Source of the DNA: Croceimicrobium sp965658965
GTDB lineage: Bacteria; Bacteroidota; Bacteroidia; Flavobacteriales; Schleiferiaceae
Direction of reading: 5' to 3'
Length of the DNA: 64,000 nucleotides
NCBI GenBank assembly: GCA_965658965.1
Contig: CBFHVV010000003.1
Span: 4,828-68,827 of the forward strand
Position 1 is the first letter of the stretch; each line of letters begins with the position of its first letter. Positions 33,734-43,002 of the stretch are shown here, one piece after another. A program made the position numbers and the translations under genes. A model generated the notes under the pieces. That model was not told the origin of the DNA and ran no database searches. It worked only from the letters and a program-made list of their open reading frames with translations.

Positions 33734-33943
33734 TTAAGAATCACTGAGCAGCTCCAAGGCTTTTTTTACATCTGCTTCGGCTACAAAGAGTTCTACATCA
33801 TCCGAAAAGCTACCAAAACCTGCCAGCCTTGCCGATTCGGTATTGTTCTTAACAATTGATGCGATACCCTGCTCTTCTAAAAGCTGGGCCTTGCGATTAA
33901 TAACAATTGCGCTATCAGTCATTAGCTTAATGTGTTCGCTCAT
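33734..33943 (-). CDS. DUF2007-type putative signal-transducing protein
   Basis: Small cytosolic protein of 69 residues with a ferredoxin-like beta-alpha-beta layout: IKLMTDSAIVINRKAQLLEEQGIASIVKNN, then VELFVAEADVKKALELLSD at the end. This matches the DUF2007 family, found in many Bacteroidota and thought to act in signalling or regulation without direct evidence. The first gene of a possible two-gene unit with the VF530 gene. Confidence 0.75.
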   Translation of the reverse strand: MSEHIKLMTDSAIVINRKAQLLEEQGIASIVKNNTESARLAGFGSFSDDVELFVAEADVKKALELLSDS

Positions 33944-34158
33944 TTCTTAGTTTTTTAATTTCAATACTATTCCATTTCAATCCTGAGTCCCACCAGAATC
34001 TAAGCCTTTTAGAAGGCTACTAAATTTAAATAAAAAGGGCTTAGCTTCTACGCTGGATTTTCTCTAATAGGATTTCGCACTCGGTGCTGGGCATCGGCAA
34101 CAGCCAGATAAATAGCCACAATTTTTAGAGATGCTATTAAAGGGTCGCTTAAATAGCT

Positions 34159-34809
34159 TTACTCCTCAATCGCATAAGATACTTTTACCTCGGCCTTTAT
34201 ATGTACTTTGTTTTTTTGCAGTCCTTGATATTCAATAAGCTTATTTGCCCGAATAAAAGTGGTTGTCGGTTCGTTCACAACCTCTATACTGCTAGCTTTT
34301 CCCAGTTTCACCCCTGCGCTTTCTGCTAGGTGGCGAGCCTTAGCATGCGCCTTTTCGATAGCCGAGCTCACCAAGCTTTGGCTTATTTCATCCATGTTAA
34401 GGGCAATTAATTCCAGTTGTTGAAACTGTATCACATCTTCTTTCAAAATGCTTTTGGTAAGTTCCTCAAAAGCCTCAATGCTATCTGCTTCTATAATCAC
34501 CAACTTCACCGCCTGATGCATATAGTCCATTTCAACCTGATCGTAGGTTTGACTAGTTTTAGTTTCACCTAAGTCGATGGTGAGCACGTGCTTTTGTTGC
34601 TTTAAATCCTCTACCAAGTCTTCCGCCTGTTCTTCGGCACTTTTCCAAGCCTTATAGGCATCCTTTTCTACATTAATAATAGCAAAAGTGGCTCTAAACT
34701 GAGTAGGTATTACTAGGGTTTGAGCACTAGCAGATGTTTTAATTTGGCTTTTAAGACTAAAGCCCATTATAAGGCTTAAAGCCAAAAACGTGAGACTATA
34801 CTTTTTCAT
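34159..34809 (-). CDS. SIMPL/DUF541 domain secreted protein
   Basis: Exported protein of 216 residues: signal peptide 1-21 and one SIMPL (DUF541) domain, which forms ring-like oligomers in some relatives. Family features are the long helix with AYKAWKSAEEQAEDLVEDL, and the C-terminal AIEKAHAKARHLAESAGVKLGK followed by a beta-strand pair. Periplasmic; its role is unknown. Flanking gaps of 215 and 249 bases contain only small hairpins such as TTCGTCC/GGACGAA near 34940. Confidence 0.82.
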   Translation of the reverse strand: MKKYSLTFLALSLIMGFSLKSQIKTSASAQTLVIPTQFRATFAIINVEKDAYKAWKSAEEQAEDLVEDLKQQKHVLTIDLGETKTSQTYDQVEMDYMHQAVKLVIIEADSIEAFEELTKSILKEDVIQFQQLELIALNMDEISQSLVSSAIEKAHAKARHLAESAGVKLGKASSIEVVNEPTTTFIRANKLIEYQGLQKNKVHIKAEVKVSYAIEE

Positions 34810-35058
34810 TTGGAGGATTGATTAGTTAGACAGCCAAGTTAATTATTGTATTCCAATAAAATACAGCAGTCTCTCTAAGTTCCACTTAAGCTAGTTTTGC
34901 CAACACAGTATGCAAGCTGCCGCTTACACTAAGAGCCTTCGTCCCTAGCCAGTAAGGACGAACATCAAAATGCCCAGTGCTCGGCTGACTCTAGCTAAAA
35001 ATACCGGGACAGTATTGATTCTAAGCAATCGTTAAAAAGACATGATTCTCGCTTGGCA

Positions 35059-35682
35059 CTAAAAAACATAAACCGCCGAAAGCAGCACCGAGCTTAGGCG
35101 CATTTGATAAGACCAATCTGATACAATAAACTGATCACTACGAGTGCCACTACCGGTGGAAAAAGCAGTTCTCTTTTCTTGACCAGTAGTATAGCTTAAA
35201 CCTGGTAAGATTTCCGCACCAAGGAGGATTTTTTCAGTTAATTGGTAATTAACTCCCAGAACCAGATTGAAGCCTGCCGAAAAAAGCTGAGACTCAGCCG
35301 TGGATTCACTGCGATTATTGGAATAGAAGGCTTCGTTAGTATCATCCCGTAGATCTAAACCTACACCTAAGTCCAAGCCATACCGAAAAGTAAAATCTTC
35401 GTTTATTGCTTTGCGACGCTCCGCACCAAGCCTAAAATCGACTGAGAACCTTTGCGAACTATTAGAAAGACTATCGCTTGTTCTACTGTAAGAATTGCCT
35501 GTGATATTAGCAATACGAAAACGATGTAAACCTTTGGCATTCCCTTGACGATAAGTAAGTCCAAAGCTATTTAAACCGGTAAATATGAGGCCAATTTCAC
35601 GTTGTTTTGGCAAATCTTGACTTTGCGCATGTGAAGGCATTAATATTAAAATGGCGAAACAAGAGATTAGGATTTTTTTCAT
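35059..35682 (-). CDS. Hypothetical outer-membrane beta-barrel-like protein
   Basis: Exported protein of 207 residues: signal peptide 1-21 (ILMPSHAQSQ cleavage region), then alternating hydrophobic strands suggesting an eight-stranded barrel, ending in a strand with Phe (LLSAVYVF), as is usual for outer-membrane proteins. Glycine and aromatic girdles (GLTYRQG, YGLDLGVGLDL, YQLTEKILLGAEI) support this. No specific family is recognised; it looks like porin-family 'outer membrane beta-barrel' proteins. Confidence 0.7.
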   Translation of the reverse strand: MKKILISCFAILILMPSHAQSQDLPKQREIGLIFTGLNSFGLTYRQGNAKGLHRFRIANITGNSYSRTSDSLSNSSQRFSVDFRLGAERRKAINEDFTFRYGLDLGVGLDLRDDTNEAFYSNNRSESTAESQLFSAGFNLVLGVNYQLTEKILLGAEILPGLSYTTGQEKRTAFSTGSGTRSDQFIVSDWSYQMRLSSVLLSAVYVF

Positions 35683-35860
35683 GATGATAAATTTTTATTA
35701 AGCGACGATTCTTTCCAAGAAAAGTTTCATTTCCGAAGAACCAAATATTATGCCCTTCTCTAAAAAATTCTTTATTCGACTCTACTGATAAGATCCTCAC
35801 TTGGCAAAGGCTAAGATTTTTGCTTTTTCGCTTAACTCAAATATTTGCTTGATACACAAC

Positions 35861-35909
35861 ATTTGCGCATGATCCATGATCCCATTTGCGCATGATCCCG
35901 CATGATCCC
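35861..35909. repeat. Short tandem repeats (CATGATCC type)
   Basis: ATTTGCGCATGATCC occurs at 35861-35875 and 35884-35898, and GCATGATCCC again at 35900-35909, with an extra CATGATCC between. Only about 50 bases are involved; replication slippage is the simplest explanation. The surrounding 300-base gap upstream of the tRNA terminator shows no gene. Confidence 0.55.
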
Positions 35910-35939
35910 AAAATTCGACCCAAATACAACACAAGCCAT

Positions 35940-35976
35940 AAAAAAACCCTTGCTAATCTACTGATTAACAAGGGTT
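35940..35976 (-). terminator. Terminator downstream of tRNA-Gln
   Basis: AACCCTTG (35945-35952) pairs with CAAGGGTT (35969-35976), and the stem continues through TTAATC/GATTAG around an AGTA loop, about 14 bp in all. On the minus strand it is followed by seven T residues. It lies 13 bases beyond the tRNA 3' end. Confidence 0.88.
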
Positions 35977-35988
35977 AATAAATTTACT

Positions 35989-36063
35989 TGGTTGCCCCAC
36001 GAGGACTCGAACCTCGACCGACTGCACCAAAAACAGCTGTCCTGCCAATTAGACGATGGGGCA
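35989..36063 (-). tRNA. tRNA-Gln (anticodon UUG)
   Basis: Cloverleaf on the minus strand: acceptor stem TGCCCCA (complement of 36057-36063) pairs with TGGGGCA; D-arm near TAATTGGCAGGA; anticodon loop TTTTGGT with anticodon TTG; T-arm CGAGG-TTCGAGT-CCTCG. Discriminator A and an encoded CCA (35989-35991) follow. Without CCA the gene ends at 35992. Its own hairpin terminator lies downstream. Confidence 0.95.
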
Positions 36064-36226
36064 TCTTGTAAAATTGGATGGCAAAAGTAACTAAGTGAAA
36101 AATTCTGAGCAAGTTTTTTTCACTGATTTATCAGGAATTTTAAAATTAGGTTTTAACAAAGTATTGAGACCTTCTTAGCGGCTTTATTTTATAAATTCGC
36201 CCCGCTACATTTTAATAGACACAAGC

Positions 36227-39200
36227 ATGCTTGCGAATTACAAGAAACTAAACAACATCCTCGGCTGGTTGGCTTTTGCCATTGCAGCGATCACCTATTA
36301 TCTTACCATTGAACCAACAGTAAGCTTCTGGGATTGTGGGGAATACATCTCTACCTCAGTAAAACTACAGGTAGGTCACCCTCCTGGTGCACCTTTATTC
36401 CAATTACTAGGAAACTTCTTTTCTCAGTTCGCATTTGGTGATGTTATGGAGCAAGCTAAAATGGTGAACTTACTTTCTGCTGCCAGTAGTGCCTTCACCA
36501 TTCTATTCCTTTTTTGGACTATCACTGCCCTGGGTCGCAAGTTTTTAAGCAAATACGGTGAATTAAATGACGCCCGCCTAACTGCACTTTTTGGAGGTGC
36601 GCTAGTAGGGGCACTCGCCTATACATTTAGTGATAGTTTCTGGTTTTCTGCTGTAGAAGGTGAGGTTTACGCCATGTCTTCTCTATTTACAGCTATTGCC
36701 TTTTGGGCCATATTAAAATGGGAAAACGAAATCGACCACAGCACGCGTGCTCACCGTTGGTTAATATTTATCGCCTATATGATCGGCCTTTCTATTGGTG
36801 TACACATCTTGGTTTTCCTTACCATTCCTGCCATTGTAATGGTTTACTTCTTTAAGACCGACACAAAAATTAACCGAAATAAATTTATCATCTACAACCT
36901 TATCGGAATATTAATATTAGGGGCCATTTTCTCGGCGATTATTCCTTTTATCCTTAATATGTTTGGTAAGCTTGAAATTTTCATGGTTAACTCTATGGGA
37001 ATGCCTTTTAATTCAGGAACCATCTTTACTATAATCTTAATCGGAGGGGCAGCCGCTTATGGTCTAACCTTTACCCGTAAGAAAGAATCCCCCATAGGCA
37101 ACACCCTTATTCTGTCGGTACTTTTCATCATCTTAGGGTACTCAACCTTTGTAACCTTAGCCGTTCGCTCTAACGCAGATACGCCAATTGATGAGAACAA
37201 TCCTGAGGATGCCATGTCTTTGTTGGCCTATTATAAGCGTGAGCAATACGGAGATTTCCCCGTTTTTTACGGGCAATCTTTCAATGCGCCACTTGATCAG
37301 AGTGAGCCTTTTTTAGACGGAAATCCTGTATACCGCCGCGATGATGAAGCGGGTAAGTATATTGTAACGGACGAGCGTAAAGCAAGCATCCGAAATTTTG
37401 ACAAACGCTTTGTGGGCTTCTTCCCACGTATGTGGAACGACGACCCTAATGCAGTAAAATATTACAAGCAGTTTGCGGGCGTTAAGGATATGGATGCACC
37501 CATTCCACTCAGTAAAAACATCGCATGGTTTTTCAACTATCAGATGGGACACATGTGGTGGCGCTACTTTATGTGGAATTTCTCGGGCAGGCAAAATGAC
37601 GACCAACACCGATATGAATATACCAAAGGAAACTGGATCAGTGGAATTCCTTTCCTAGATGAAGCACGTCTTGGTCCCCAAAGCAAGCTTTATTACCACG
37701 CGAAAAACAGCCCAGCACGAAATGTATATTTCATGTTGCCCTTAATTTTAGGACTGATTGGTGGTATCGCACACTACCGCAAAGCGGGTAATGATGCCTG
37801 GGTAGTTAGCTTATTCTTTTTCTTTACTGGTATTGCCATTGCGGTATACCTAAACCACAAACCCTTTGAGCCACGAGAACGTGACTATGCCTATGTAGGT
37901 TCCTTCTATGCCTTTTCGATTTGGATTGGTTTAGGGGTGATGGCTGTTTTTGAAATGCTAAAAGGAAAGATGCAAACCAAAGCCATGGCCTTGGTAACAA
38001 CCGTTGTTCTATTAGCAGCAGTTCCGGGTATTATGTTAGCTGAGAACTGGGATGATCATGATCGCAGCAACCGTTACGTAGCACGCGATGTAGCCAGGGC
38101 CTATCTCGACTCTTGTGAGCCTAATGCCATCCTCTTTACAAATGGCGACAATGATACTTTCCCTCTTTGGTACGCCCAAGAGGTAGAAGGCTACCGTACT
38201 GATGTGCGCATCATCAACCTCAGCCTTCTAAATACCGATTGGTATATCGATCAAGCTAAACGGGCCGTTTACGATGCTGCTCCAGTTCCTTTCTCTTTCG
38301 AGCACGAAGAGTACCGTCAGGGAACCCGCGACGTAGTTTACTACCAAGATCGCGGTGTAAAAGGACGCTGGGATGTTAAAGACTTGATTCGCTGGGTGAA
38401 AAGTGATAATGACCAAACTAAGTTCACCGCTTTTGGTGGTGAGAAAGAGTTAATTTACTTCCCCACAAAAAAGCTACGGATTGATATTGATAAAGAGCAG
38501 GTGCTAGCCAATAATGTGGTACTACCCAGCGACACTGGCAATATTGTAGATTATATCAACTGGAATATTAAAAGCAACGCACTATCTAAACGCGACCTAA
38601 TGGTAATTGACCTAATTGCCAATAACGACTGGACTCGTCCTATCTACTTTAGTGTAACCGTTGGTAATAGTAGCCAAGCATTCTTTTGGTTAGATGATTA
38701 CTTCCAATTAGAAGGTTTAGCCTACCGCTTTGTGCCAGTATATAGTCCCCGCCAAAACAATGAACCAGATTTTGGGAAAATTGCCAGCGATATTATGTAC
38801 GATAACCTAATGAATGATTTTGCTTTCGGTAACATGGAGCAGGAAGGGGTTTACTTAGACGAAACCAATCGCCGTGTAACCTTCAATCTTCGCAATATTT
38901 ATGGTCGTTTAGGCAAGCAGCTAGCTAGTGAAGGGAGAACTGAAAAAGCTATCGCCGTTTTAGATCGTGCCGAAGAAAAAATGCCAGAATCTAAATTTGC
39001 TTACGACTACTTCGTTTTCAATATAATTGAAGGCTATTATCAAGCAGGTGCTACCGAAAAAGCAAAGGGTATGATAAATACTTTTGCCGATCGCTTAGAA
39101 GAGGAATTGGCTTATTACGGACAATTTAAAGGCAGTGAACGAAAAATGGTGCAAAATGAAATCAGCGCTGCTTCTAGTTACTTCCAAATGCTAGTACGTC

Positions 39201-39307
39201 TCGTTAATCAGTACGAGAACAACAACAGTCAACAGATTGAAACATTGCAAGGCAATGAGATATACCAACGCTACGCCAAAGCCTTACAGCCTTTTGGTAG
39301 AGCTTAA
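36227..39307 (+). CDS. DUF2723 / GT117-family membrane glycosyltransferase-like protein
   Basis: Large membrane protein of 1026 residues. The N-terminal part, with roughly eleven helices, carries the DUF2723 signature FWDCGEYISTSVKLQVGHPPGAP near residue 38 (motif within about 20 residues), where an acidic residue resembles the catalytic Asp of GT-C mannosyltransferases. A large exoplasmic domain follows, including TNGDNDTFPLWYAQE, and the C-terminal third has helical repeat-like segments (about 880-1020). Family members are thought to glycosylate surface or secreted proteins; donor and acceptor unknown. Ends at a strong terminator abutting the next gene. Confidence 0.85.
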   Translation: MLANYKKLNNILGWLAFAIAAITYYLTIEPTVSFWDCGEYISTSVKLQVGHPPGAPLFQLLGNFFSQFAFGDVMEQAKMVNLLSAASSAFTILFLFWTITALGRKFLSKYGELNDARLTALFGGALVGALAYTFSDSFWFSAVEGEVYAMSSLFTAIAFWAILKWENEIDHSTRAHRWLIFIAYMIGLSIGVHILVFLTIPAIVMVYFFKTDTKINRNKFIIYNLIGILILGAIFSAIIPFILNMFGKLEIFMVNSMGMPFNSGTIFTIILIGGAAAYGLTFTRKKESPIGNTLILSVLFIILGYSTFVTLAVRSNADTPIDENNPEDAMSLLAYYKREQYGDFPVFYGQSFNAPLDQSEPFLDGNPVYRRDDEAGKYIVTDERKASIRNFDKRFVGFFPRMWNDDPNAVKYYKQFAGVKDMDAPIPLSKNIAWFFNYQMGHMWWRYFMWNFSGRQNDDQHRYEYTKGNWISGIPFLDEARLGPQSKLYYHAKNSPARNVYFMLPLILGLIGGIAHYRKAGNDAWVVSLFFFFTGIAIAVYLNHKPFEPRERDYAYVGSFYAFSIWIGLGVMAVFEMLKGKMQTKAMALVTTVVLLAAVPGIMLAENWDDHDRSNRYVARDVARAYLDSCEPNAILFTNGDNDTFPLWYAQEVEGYRTDVRIINLSLLNTDWYIDQAKRAVYDAAPVPFSFEHEEYRQGTRDVVYYQDRGVKGRWDVKDLIRWVKSDNDQTKFTAFGGEKELIYFPTKKLRIDIDKEQVLANNVVLPSDTGNIVDYINWNIKSNALSKRDLMVIDLIANNDWTRPIYFSVTVGNSSQAFFWLDDYFQLEGLAYRFVPVYSPRQNNEPDFGKIASDIMYDNLMNDFAFGNMEQEGVYLDETNRRVTFNLRNIYGRLGKQLASEGRTEKAIAVLDRAEEKMPESKFAYDYFVFNIIEGYYQAGATEKAKGMINTFADRLEEELAYYGQFKGSERKMVQNEISAASSYFQMLVRLVNQYENNNSQQIETLQGNEIYQRYAKALQPFGRA

Positions 39308-39329
39308 TTAGAAATTATTTTAAACTTAA

Positions 39330-39358
39330 ATTGCCTCCCTCGTGGAGGCAATTTTTTT
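39330..39358 (+). terminator. Rho-independent terminator after the GT117 gene
   Basis: Perfect 9-bp stem ATTGCCTCC/GGAGGCAAT (39330-39338 with 39344-39352), loop CTCGT, T7 tract ending one base before the next gene's ATG (39359). Confidence 0.9.
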
Positions 39359-39991
39359 ATGAGCTACTTCTTACATAAAAGTCCCTTTTGGCTAAGAAGC
39401 CTATTCCCCAATTACCTTTGGCGCCAACCGCTTAAGAGTAAAGAGCCTACAATCTATTTAACTTTTGATGATGGCCCCATTCCCACTGTTACCCCTTGGG
39501 TTTTAGAACAGCTTGCCTTATATAAAGCCAAGGCCACTTTTTTTTGTATTGGCGATAATGTTCGTAAACATCCCCAGGTTTTTAAGCGCTTGTTAGCAGA
39601 TGGGCATAGCATAGGGAATCACACCTTTAACCATTTAAAGGGCTGGGAAACGAGCAATGAAACCTACCTAAAGAATACCCTAAAATGCGAGGAGTATTTT
39701 AAAACCAAACTCTTTCGCCCACCCTATGGACGCATAAAAAAAGCCCAAGCTGAGGAACTCAGTCGGGCTAATTTTAAAATAATTATGTGGGATGTCCTTG
39801 CGGGAGATTGGTCTGCCAAACTATCGCCAGAAGCATGCCTTAGGGCTTGCATTAAGCATAGTGAAAATGGTAGCATAATTGTTTTCCACGACTCTTTGAA
39901 GGCCGAAGAAAAGTTGCGCTACGTGCTACCTAGATATTTGCAGCACTTTCAAGCGCAAGGTTTTCGCTTTAAAGCTCTTAAGCAGGACTAG
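39359..39991 (+). CDS. Polysaccharide deacetylase (NodB-type)
   Basis: Carbohydrate esterase family 4 protein of 210 residues. The motifs YLTFDDGP (with the catalytic Asp pair), SIGNHTFNHLKG, FRPPYG and a final IIVFHDS are all present, so it should be active on N-acetylated glycans. No clear signal peptide; the N-terminus is hydrophobic and aromatic, as in many Bacteroidota relatives. The ATG follows the terminator of the GT117 gene without spacing, leaving no room for a ribosome binding site, so translation may rely on readthrough RNA or a leaderless start. Confidence 0.88.
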   Translation: MSYFLHKSPFWLRSLFPNYLWRQPLKSKEPTIYLTFDDGPIPTVTPWVLEQLALYKAKATFFCIGDNVRKHPQVFKRLLADGHSIGNHTFNHLKGWETSNETYLKNTLKCEEYFKTKLFRPPYGRIKKAQAEELSRANFKIIMWDVLAGDWSAKLSPEACLRACIKHSENGSIIVFHDSLKAEEKLRYVLPRYLQHFQAQGFRFKALKQD

Positions 39992-40283
39992 CAAAATACT
40001 CTAGCTGCTGAATAATCGCCTCCGCACTCATCACACCACTCTGACGCCACTTTTGTTCTCCCTTGCGGTAGATGGCTAAAGTTGGCACTCCCTGAATAGC
40101 TAAATTTTGTGCCAAGGCCTGATTACGATCGATATCAATTTTCAAAACCTGAATGCGATCTCCCATACGTTTCTTCACCTCTTCCACAATGGGGGAAAGG
40201 ACTTTACAAGGTTGACACCATGTCGCATGAAAATCTATTAAAACTGGCTTATCTGCTGATATAAGTTCTTTAAAGCTAGCCAT
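39978..40283 (-). CDS. Thioredoxin family protein
   Basis: Cytosolic thioredoxin-fold protein of 101 residues with a redox site WCQPC (Cys23, Cys26) and the cis-proline loop GVPTLAIYRKGE. WCQPC is a mild variation of the classical WCGPC, which shifts the redox potential. It follows two rhodanese genes in the same direction (1-base and 6-base gaps), so it may reduce persulfides formed by them. Its 3' end overlaps the convergent deacetylase gene by 14 bases. Confidence 0.9.
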   Translation of the reverse strand: MASFKELISADKPVLIDFHATWCQPCKVLSPIVEEVKKRMGDRIQVLKIDIDRNQALAQNLAIQGVPTLAIYRKGEQKWRQSGVMSAEAIIQQLEYFASPA

Positions 40284-40284
40284 A

Positions 40285-40665
40285 TTACTTCGCCAATTCT
40301 AAATTAGCTCTTTGCCAAGCCAATACCCCACCGCTCATATTATAAACATCGGTAAAACCCATTTTTTTCATGGCCTTTACACTCTTGGCACTACGTCCGC
40401 CACTGCGGCAATAGACTACGTATTTTTTTGCTGAGTCTAGTTTCTCAACCTCAGCATTAAAATTAGATCCGTAAAAATTTATCAACTTAGCGCCCTCTAA
40501 ATGACCTTGCTGAAATTCTTCTGGAGTGCGTACGTCAATTAATACAATGTCTGGATTTTCGGCCAGCATCTCGGAAACCTGATTAACATCTATATTACTA
40601 CCTCCTTGCTGTGCACAAGCAGAAAGACCCGTAACTAAAAGGGCTATTAAAAGTAAATTTCTCAT
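40285..40665 (-). CDS. Rhodanese-like lipoprotein
   Basis: Exported single-domain rhodanese of 126 residues. The lipobox LSAC (Cys17) suggests a membrane anchor in the periplasm. The rhodanese core has VLIDVRTPEEF, HLEGAKLIN and the active loop CRSGGRS with catalytic Cys86. Middle gene of the operon rhodanese - lipoprotein rhodanese - thioredoxin, so sulfurtransferase function is likely on both sides of the membrane. Confidence 0.88.
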   Translation of the reverse strand: MRNLLLIALLVTGLSACAQQGGSNIDVNQVSEMLAENPDIVLIDVRTPEEFQQGHLEGAKLINFYGSNFNAEVEKLDSAKKYVVYCRSGGRSAKSVKAMKKMGFTDVYNMSGGVLAWQRANLELAK

Positions 40666-40671
40666 TTTTTC

Positions 40672-40944
40672 TTATTTTATTACTGCCAATACTGAGGGAT
40701 AACCTCCGGCATTATGAACGTCTTTTACACCATTTTGTAGAAGCCAGTTTTTAGCGTTCTCACTTCGCGCACCGCTGCGGCAAAATACTACTACCGCACC
40801 CTTCGCTTCCTTAAATTTCTCCAAGTTCGCGGGCACTGTATCCAATGGGATATTTACGGCACCTGGCACGGCTACTTCAGCTACCTCAGCTGGGCTACGC
40901 ACGTCTACTAAAAAAGTATCAGCGTTGTTTATCAATTCTTCCAT
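40672..40944 (-). CDS. Cytosolic single-domain rhodanese
   Basis: Protein of 90 residues covering one rhodanese domain: FLVDVRSPAEV, NIPLDTVP and the active loop CRSGARS with Cys55. No signal peptide, so cytosolic. First gene of the three-gene sulfur/redox operon; promoter element TATTTTTG lies 17 bases upstream of the ATG. Confidence 0.88.
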   Translation of the reverse strand: MEELINNADTFLVDVRSPAEVAEVAVPGAVNIPLDTVPANLEKFKEAKGAVVVFCRSGARSENAKNWLLQNGVKDVHNAGGYPSVLAVIK

Positions 40945-40961
40945 AATCTGTTTTGTTCGTG

Positions 40962-40969
40962 CAAAAATA
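40962..40969 (-). promoter_or_regulatory. -7 promoter element TATTTTTG for the rhodanese-thioredoxin operon
   Basis: Exact TAnnTTTG match on the minus strand, 17 bases before the ATG at 40942-40944. Confidence 0.55.
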
Positions 40970-41018
40970 GAGGCTTTCTAAATAATTTTTTGGTGATGCC
41001 TATCACTTTAATTAAGCC

Positions 41019-42872
41019 CTAGTAATCTAACCAAATTTTACGCATGCGCAGCTGCTCAGGACTTAAGTTTTGAAGGGGCAAAATAATGTGGGACTCCTCA
41101 TATTCAATAAGCTGCGCTTCTGCTTTAAGCGTTTTATACCGATACTCTCCCTCTTTTCTACGTGGGCGGGCAATGCGCATTTCTACCTCATCTCCGGCAC
41201 TAAGGTTCGTTTGGTAATTTTGCATAATCATTCCAATATTATTGATATCTAGAGTATCGCCGTTTATGCTGATTAACTCATCCAGCGGCTCTAAGCCCAG
41301 CTCCTCCCCAAATTCGTCAATTCCCTCTTGCTTGGCAATTATGATGCGTGAAGTTTCAAAGCTATAGCTAAACTCATCACAGCCTAAGCTCCAACCTTCT
41401 GTTGTGCCTACTGCCTGGTAACTAAATCCAAAGGGCTCCATTAGTTCTGCAAAAGGCAGCGTTTCTGTTCCAGCAAAATGGCGCAATAAAAACTCTTCTA
41501 TTTCTGGGTAGCTTTGCTCAGCAATAATGCTAAACAATTGATCATCTTGAAAAAAAGTATCGGCTGGGTATAGATTTTCTAAGTTCCCTAAAAGATCTAT
41601 CAAGCGCATCTTACCATCTGAGAGAGTCATTAACTTTAGGTCTAAGGCCATCGCCGCCAAGGCACCTTTTTGGTAAAAGTTTAAATACTGATCCTTAAAA
41701 TAGCTTAAGGTATACTTACTTGCTACAGTTAGCGGTATGGTGCTGTCAAAATCATCATTACTAAACATCTTATCGCGTAAAACCTCTATAAACTCTTCCT
41801 CAGTATAATTCTTATTGCGCATTTGCACTAAATGTGAATTATACTCTGTAACTCCTTCATAAAGCCAAATGTGCTCTGACATTTCGGGTTTAATAAAGTC
41901 GAAATTATGAATGTACTGCGAATGAATACTTAAGGGCGTAACGATATGAAAAAACTCATGCGCCGTTATATCGCGAATGCCATCGTAAAAAAATTCGTTG
42001 GCCACTTCTGGCATGTACAAAACGGTAGACTTATGATGTTCTAAAGCTCCGTAACTATTCCCCATTCGATCGGAAGAAACACAATAAATTAAAACGGCAT
42101 ACTTATCTACCGGCAAGTCGCCTCCTAAATAATCTGCCGAACCTTCAAGCACATCAATAATATTTTCTAGGCACTTTGTTGCGCTAACAATACCTGTAGG
42201 GCTGTATAAGCTAATCTCAATTTTAGAATCGCCCACCATGGCCGAAGCCGTATCGGGCAAGCAATATAAAATAGGATTATCGTGTAACTCGAAGTAATTG
42301 GCAATCTTAAATACATCTAAGGTATCACTGCGTTCACCTTCTAAAGCTGTACCGCCGTAAAAACCACTAGGCTTGCGCACTTGCAGTTCAAAAGGAAGAT
42401 CTTTAAAACCCTTAAGGTAGCCGATATAACCAAAGTTGTTAAGTAGAAAAACATCCTCTTCATTAGAAGTACCCGCCGGTTCAAAAATCTTGTGTTCCAA
42501 ATCTCCATCATAGCTATCACCTACATCATAAGTGATTTTATAAAGGGCTTTGGCTCCAGCAATTTGCCAACGGTTAAGGTCTAACCTTTCTACCTTTAGA
42601 GTATCTCCCTCTCCGCTAAGGGCAGTGAAATTGTGCACAAATTGACCGTAATTATGAACGTCGTAAGTACCGGGCACAATGCGCGGCATTTGAAACTCAG
42701 CGGTATCCCGCAACTGTAAAGGAGGAACGATGCTTACTGTAATACGATCATCTTCATAGCTTAGCAAATCTTGATAAACACTATAAGATTCACTATCTTG
42801 GAAAGGCTGAAAATCTGATTGGGCCCATCCCGAAAAGGATAATAAAGCGAGCAAAAAAACGGTGTAACGCAT
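41019..42872 (-). CDS. Secreted M61 family peptidase with PDZ domain
   Basis: Exported metallopeptidase of 617 residues. Signal peptide 1-17; an M61 N-terminal beta-domain; a gluzincin-type catalytic domain with AHEFFH (HExxH, near residue 305) and the downstream Glu in the WLYEGVTEY segment; and a C-terminal PDZ domain around residues 500-590 with GLEPLDELISINGDTL. Glycyl aminopeptidase is the reference member; Bacteroidota have several. Probably periplasmic. Stands alone. Confidence 0.9.
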   Translation of the reverse strand: MRYTVFLLALLSFSGWAQSDFQPFQDSESYSVYQDLLSYEDDRITVSIVPPLQLRDTAEFQMPRIVPGTYDVHNYGQFVHNFTALSGEGDTLKVERLDLNRWQIAGAKALYKITYDVGDSYDGDLEHKIFEPAGTSNEEDVFLLNNFGYIGYLKGFKDLPFELQVRKPSGFYGGTALEGERSDTLDVFKIANYFELHDNPILYCLPDTASAMVGDSKIEISLYSPTGIVSATKCLENIIDVLEGSADYLGGDLPVDKYAVLIYCVSSDRMGNSYGALEHHKSTVLYMPEVANEFFYDGIRDITAHEFFHIVTPLSIHSQYIHNFDFIKPEMSEHIWLYEGVTEYNSHLVQMRNKNYTEEEFIEVLRDKMFSNDDFDSTIPLTVASKYTLSYFKDQYLNFYQKGALAAMALDLKLMTLSDGKMRLIDLLGNLENLYPADTFFQDDQLFSIIAEQSYPEIEEFLLRHFAGTETLPFAELMEPFGFSYQAVGTTEGWSLGCDEFSYSFETSRIIIAKQEGIDEFGEELGLEPLDELISINGDTLDINNIGMIMQNYQTNLSAGDEVEMRIARPRRKEGEYRYKTLKAEAQLIEYEESHIILPLQNLSPEQLRMRKIWLDY

Positions 42873-43002
42873 AAAAAGAGCACTAATTTTAGGGCCACTA
42901 AATTACTATTTTCAGGTGGCAATTCAGTAGCTCTATTCGGAAGAATATTAGCACATTTGTAGAAAGCTTGAAGCCTAAATCAAGCAAAAAAAACTAAGCC
43001 AA

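Noticed and set aside
34064..34990. Similar TGCCCAG-containing stretches near 34090 and 34975 in opposite orientation
   Set aside because: Similarity is short and broken (about 8 exact bases); no clear element borders, so not called.
35861..35909. Possible CRISPR-like array
   Set aside because: Only two to three copies of a 10-15 base unit without regular spacers and no cas genes in the window.
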